Source: Drechslerella dactyloides
Lineage: Eukaryota; Ascomycota; Orbiliomycetes; Orbiliales; Orbiliaceae
Direction of reading: 5' to 3'
Length of the DNA: 64,000 nucleotides
Assembly: GCA_020064725.1 (NCBI GenBank)
Contig: JAGTWJ010000011.1
Location: 1,178,001 to 1,242,000 of the forward strand
A program made the position numbers and the translations under genes. The notes below the pieces were generated by a model. That model saw only the letters and a program-made list of their open reading frames with translations, did no database searches and was not told where the DNA came from. Every line of letters starts with the position of its first letter. Positions within the stretch are counted from its first letter, which is position 1. Positions 60,041-64,000 of this stretch are shown piece after piece.

Positions 60041-60877
60041 GATGTATGACGTCGGTGGTCGTCAGCCCTGTGACGAGGAGTTTCGAGCTGGTGGAGAGCA
60101 CGCGGAGAGCGTGGGCTTGGATTAGCGACGACGAAAGACGCACACGCGTGACACGACCGCCAATGCCAATTGAAGATGCATCACACACGCACAGTGGAAT
60201 CAACGGAAGGACGTGGATATCGGCTTACCGGTCAATCGGATGGTGGTTTGAAGATGGGTGGATCTGGTATGCGGTGGAGAGGAGATATAGTTTTATACGG
60301 CCCGGTGCTATTTATCCCGAGGGGCCCAGCTGGAGTTGCAGACGGTGTTGGAGAGGACAGCCTGTTGCTTTCTGCTTTCCAGCCGCTGGGCAACGTTATC
60401 GCTGCCTCAATCGTTCAATCAAACGGATCGGACGCCGTGCTCGAAGACAGTTGAAACATGCCATTCGGCCCTCTGATTAGCTCCAATTAAAGGGGCCTGG
60501 ACGCGCAAACCGCTTGGACGCTAATCGCCAGCATTCACAGCCTTGCTGGCCGTTTCCCCGGTGGGCGCTGTGGCGTGTAGCACTACTTCGGTAATATATG
60601 GGCCCGGGCAGCTTGCAACTGCCGTATCGATGCATCCCCGGTGGATCCCGGGAGGCTCCGGGGTGGAGTTGGTGTGTCCCGGGGGATGTCCCCCGGGACG
60701 GCAATCAAACGACGACACGCCAGAAAATAAATTTCTCAACCAACCCGACGCCGACAGACCTCCTCGGCTCCGCGACCTCGACGCCCTCCGCCACGCCCCA
60801 TCGAGCCCGTCTTCTCCACCGACTACCCACCGACTCTTCCTCCTCCGACAATCTCGTCTCTCCTCTCCTCTCCCACA
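60041..60877. promoter_or_regulatory. Divergent intergenic region PMT2/ATP synthase e
   Basis: 837 bp between divergent starts. It contains a cluster of CCCGGG palindromes at 60603-60699, described separately. The rest holds no gene. Confidence 0.55.
60603..60699. promoter_or_regulatory. Cluster of CCCGGG palindromes with an 11-bp-arm inverted repeat
   Basis: Within 100 bp there are four CCCGGG sites: 60603, 60647, 60678 and 60692. The last two sit inside a perfect inverted repeat, arm GTCCCGGGGGA (60676-60686), two-base gap, arm TCCCCCGGGAC (60689-60699). It lies ~180 bp upstream of the ATP synthase e ATG. Zn2Cys6 factors bind inverted CCG/CGG triplets, so a site of that kind is possible; the factor is not known. 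Confidence 0.55.
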
Positions 60878-61400
60878 ATGGCGTCGTCAGCAACCAACGT
60901 ACGTGGACATCCACCCGGTCCCCAATGCAATATCCAACCCTCCCACTGCACTCACTCCCTCCGTCATACCGCTACCGCTACCGCTGCCCATTGCCGTCTC
61001 GGAACACCCAGCTAACGCAATCCCGTCGCCGTGACAGATCCTCCGCTGGTCCTTCCTCGCCTTCGGCGTGCTCTACGGCTTCCAGCACCAGCGGACGCTA
61101 TACAAGCAGGAACGCGAGCACCACGCCAAGCAAGAGTGGGAACGGAAAGAAAAGCTGATCGAGCTCGCAAAGGCCGAGTACCAGAAGAGCTTATTACCGC
61201 CCGAGAAGCGGAATACCAGTACGTCATCTACTCCGCCTGTCGAGTTCCTCCAGACCTCTATATCCATCGCTGTGGGATGCATTCATCCAGGTTCTAATTA
61301 TCACGTGCGAACAGTTATAAGCAACCCGGACGACCCAAAGTTCGACCTGGAAGCCTATCTGGTAAACCTGGCGGCCAACGAAGCGAAGGCAAAGGCGTAG
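60878..61400 (+). CDS. Mitochondrial ATP synthase subunit e
   Basis: Three exons: 60878-60898, 61038-61218, 61315-61400 (95 aa). Subunit e is a single-span inner-membrane protein at the dimer interface of F1Fo ATP synthase and helps shape cristae. The tiny first exon gives MASSATN. Exon 2 provides the membrane helix LRWSFLAFGVLYGF with the GxxxG dimerisation motif (Gly17-Gly21), then a charged helix (QEWERKEKLIELAKAEYQK). Exon 3 adds SNPDDPKFDLEAYL and a short Ala/Lys tail. The start matches the size and opening of fungal subunit e. Both introns have GTACGT donors. Transcription diverges from PMT2, and a CCCGGG cluster lies upstream. Confidence 0.9.
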
Positions 61401-61847
61401 CTTCAATCCAATTGATATACCTACCACGTATACATGTCGCAGGCTTGCAAGTTTTGACGTCGGATGCAGCCTGCGTGTGGTGGCTTTCGCCACACAGACG
61501 AAAAAGCACGTTTTGATGATCCAGCCCGCAAAAAAATATCTATCGATAGACTTGGATTAGATCTCGGTTCAAGAGGGAACACGGGGAGAGAGATGCGATC
61601 GAGTCCCCAGTATTCTTGTATATTACATTTTATCTCATGCCGCTGCTTCAATCCTGTCCATATCCATATCATTGCCGAATGCCATCACATCCATCCATCC
61701 ATTCGCGAACCATTGGATGCATGACTTTACCAGTATCGCTGCATTACAAGACCCGCCGTGATTATTATTATAATATATCCAGGGCTAAGTACGTGCGTAG
61801 ATAATATTCTATGATCGATCGAATTCGACGATAGGCTAAAGTGTTTC
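61401..61847. other. Convergent 3' region ATP synthase e/PRP4
   Basis: 447 bp between convergent stops, AT-rich at the right end (61740-61850). No gene is seen. Confidence 0.6.
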
Positions 61848-63555
61848 TCAAAGTTCAACATCATCCCTCGCCCACAGCTTGCACGTCCGATCGTGTCCGC
61901 TGCTCACGATAAAGTTGCCATTCTTCGCAACGTCAACGCTCAGCACGTTCCCCGAATGTCCCGGCAGATTCTTCACCAGCGCCCAGTCGTCCGAACTGAA
62001 CACGTTCACAACCTTATCGAACCCTCCCGTAACGAAATACTTCCCGCGATCCCCCATCTCGATCTCCCCATCCTCCAGCCGCCGACCCGTGCTCACGCCG
62101 CCCTCGAAGAACCGCACGTCGCTCACGAGACCCGTGTGTGCGCCAATGGTCGATATGCAGCGCATCTTCCGCACATCCCACACCTTGACCGTCGCGTCCG
62201 CCGACGCGCTGACGACCTGGTACCCGTTCGGGGAGAACGCCAGCCCGTGGATCTCGCGGATATGGCCGTCGAGAATCTGCACCGTTCGGCCCGTGCGGAC
62301 ATCCCACACGCGGCCGATGGCGTCAAGACCGGCGGTTGCAACCAGCGCTCCGTCGCATTGGAACGAGATCGCGAACACTTCCCGCGAATGACCTTCCTGT
62401 AGCTGCAGCTCCGTTGTCGTTTCCACGTCCCAGAGCCGCCACGTCGTATCGTACGACGCGGAGCCAACGTACCGTCCGGACGGGTGATACTCGACCCGGC
62501 ACACTCTCGCATTGTGGCCGAGCAAGCTGGCGACGGGGGTGTCCTGCTTCATGTTCCACAGGTGTATATCGCCCTCGCCGCCGCCGGAAACCAAACACGG
62601 CGCATCCTCCGATAGCCCTTCCATCGGCGACCAGGATATACCCCCGACTTTATCCGTATGTCCCCGCAGCGTCTTGAGGACGTTCATGTATGGGACCGAC
62701 AGGATCCGGATGCCGCCGTCCCAGTTCCCCGCCGCGATGACCTTGGAGTCGTTCGAGAACCGCGTTATCGAAACGGGGCGGTCGCCGGCAAGCTGCGACC
62801 CGAGGAGATTGTACCCCGCCAACCGGTCTTTGATTTCCTTGCGATGCTTGCTGTGCTGCGATAACGTGACCGTCGACTCTCCCAGCTGGAGCTGGCGTCT
62901 GTCCCTCGCGCGCTCGAGCGAGAACTGCGCGATCCACTGCCGCGCGGCAAGCAGCTCGGGTATACCCTCCGTGTAGAACTCCTCTTCGACATCTTCGTCG
63001 CCTTCCCCGGCTTCCTCGTCCGCATCGGCCATGGAGACGTCCTCGCCGTCCCTGACTTCCTTCCTCTCCGCTTCGTCCAGCTGCGCGGCAAGCAGGGTGC
63101 GTAGCCGGTCTCGTCGCTCGCTCTTCCCCTCGCCGAAGAGCGTGATTGGCTCGCCGATTTCGCGGAGCTTTGCGCGGACGCGGCCATCGTCGGTGGGGAC
63201 TGTGATTGCGGCCGCGCGCTTCTTCTTGTCGAACTGCTGCATGATGGCCGACGCTTTCTCCGGCGCGATGCCGGAGATGTTGCTGTTTATCACGTAATCA
63301 TGGTCGGTAGCTGTGTCGCCAAAGTTAGCTCCGCAATCGAGTCGTATTGTCGGGGCTTGCAGCCAGTTTGGAGAGGTGTAGGGAGGGTGCACGTACGGAC
63401 TTGGTCGATTGACATTCCCATATCCTCATCTTCATCTTGCTGCAGATGTGAGTATACACGTCAGAAGTTCCCGAGCGGCTGCTATGCGTGGACAATCGCG
63501 GTGGAAGGGGGAGACTCACGATTTCTTCGACGTAGGCGCGTCGTGCCGGATGCAT
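61848..63555 (-). CDS. U4/U6 snRNP protein Prp4 (PRPF4), WD40
   Basis: Three exons on the - strand: 63555-63520, 63439-63397, 63310-61848 (513 aa). Prp4 is a scaffold of the U4/U6 di-snRNP that contacts U4 snRNA and Prp3. The N-terminal SFM region is visible (RAKLREIGEPITLFGEGKSE, then RRDRLRTLLAAQ), followed by an acidic linker, the block TEGIPELLAARQWIAQFSLERA, then about seven WD40 repeats from around residue 210, e.g. DTTWRLWDVETTTELQLQEGHS and SADATVKVWDVRKM, closing with SGHDRTCKLWARD. Donor GTACGT and a CTAAC branch site frame intron 2. The start at 63555 gives MHPARRAYVEEI; the next residues are acidic. Upstream lies a second CCCGGG cluster. Confidence 0.92.
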
Positions 63556-64000
63556 CTTGAGACCGTTACCGCGCGTGCACGGACCGAAGAGGCGTGAAAT
63601 TAGGATCTATGCGGCTGGAGCGACTGTCGTAGCCGTGAGTAGCGTGTGCGAGTGTCCGTAGGAGCGCTATGTGCGGCGTGGAGGTTGGTGACGATGGAGA
63701 TCGCGAAGAGTCAGAATTTGGTGGTGCTACAGTTGAGGTATAACATGTTCCCGGGGATAGCTGGCGTCCCCCGGGCGTTATCCCCGGGACTCGGGAGCTA
63801 GAAGTGCCCGGCCAACCAGCAACCGCGAGCAGCTCCACGACGTCCTCCTCCTTCGCGCATCACGAACCTCCTTTCGCGACCATCCGTTCGGCTTCACCAT
63901 CAATCACCCCCCTTGCCGTCGTCCGTCCGCTGCACCGCTATCATCTCCACCTACCACGCCAATCGCCACCCATCAATCGGCGCCCGCAGCAGCAGCATCT
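63556..64000. promoter_or_regulatory. PRP4 promoter and probable upstream region of the next gene
   Basis: The 445 bp right edge carries the second CCCGGG cluster (63749-63789). The remaining 160 bp are C/T-rich with CGCAGCAGC at the very end, resembling the leader of a + strand gene that would begin beyond the window. Confidence 0.45.
63749..63789. promoter_or_regulatory. Second CCCGGG inverted-repeat cluster
   Basis: A perfect inverted repeat with 11-bp arms TCCCGGGGATA (63749-63759) and TATCCCCGGGA (63779-63789), with another CCCGGG (63769-63774) in the spacer. It lies ~195 bp upstream of the PRP4 ATG and resembles the cluster at 60603-60699 in spacing and core. Function is inferred. Confidence 0.5.

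Overview
This window looks like a nuclear chromosome segment of a filamentous ascomycete (Pezizomycotina-like). The reasons are short introns (mostly about 50-110 nt) with fungal branch sites of the CTAAC/CTGAC type close to the acceptor, GTATGT/GTAAGT/GTACGT/GTGAGT donors, and gene families with fungal architecture: Nus1, the Lec1/Ypr097w PX-DUF3818 protein, ATP synthase subunit e, a fungal SRRM1-like PWI/RS protein and Pmt2. The species cannot be named from the sequence alone. I reconstructed 20 protein genes with about 50 introns by following reading frame and splice phase across each junction. I found no convincing tRNA, rRNA, transposon or CRISPR array.

Layout. 1-6979 is a long gene-free upstream region ending in a pyrimidine-rich leader. 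6980-8176 is a triose-phosphate/nucleotide-sugar transporter-family gene. 8177-13727 is gene-free, and its first 900 bp are T-rich. 13728-16649 (-) is a haspin kinase, divergent from ERO1 (18648-20610 +), which is followed by the Jac1/HscB co-chaperone (20976-21734 +). 22183-25569 (-) is a nine-exon PX/DUF3818 protein (Lec1 family). 26873-28258 (-) is a Mis18/Yippee-fold protein, divergent from a Rex1-type RNA exonuclease (28647-30719 +). Then come RPB4 (31399-32321 -), divergent from TRS23 (33268-33842 +); NUS1 (34430-35549 +); a membrane-anchored ARM-like protein (35963-37059 -), divergent from an SRRM1-like PWI/RS splicing factor (37471-39844 +); and a uridine-kinase-like P-loop protein (40383-41429 -).

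41430-53000 is gene-poor and looks richer in AT over its first half. It holds only a small secreted cysteine-containing protein (46296-46689 +) and a D-2-hydroxyacid dehydrogenase (48723-50227 +). The right end is gene-dense again: thioredoxin reductase TRR1 (53001-54166 +), a predicted mitochondrial RGG-rich protein (55151-56846 -), O-mannosyltransferase PMT2 (57495-60040 -), divergent from ATP synthase subunit e (60878-61400 +), and PRP4 (61848-63555 -).

The genes form no pathway cluster. They are housekeeping genes, mostly in divergent pairs with convergent 3' ends. Functional themes are ER and secretory work (ERO1, PMT2, NUS1 for dolichol, TRS23, the sugar-phosphate transporter), mitochondria (JAC1, ATP synthase e, the RGG protein, possibly a TRR1 isoform) and chromatin/RNA (haspin, Mis18-like, Rex1, RPB4, SRRM1-like, PRP4).

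The observations most worth checking are an ATG-free TRR1 leader that encodes, in frame, a presequence-like arginine-rich extension; a 12-nt microexon in PMT2; a TRS23 start codon split by an intron; two promoter clusters of CCCGGG inverted repeats at 60.6 and 63.75 kb; and two GC-AG introns.
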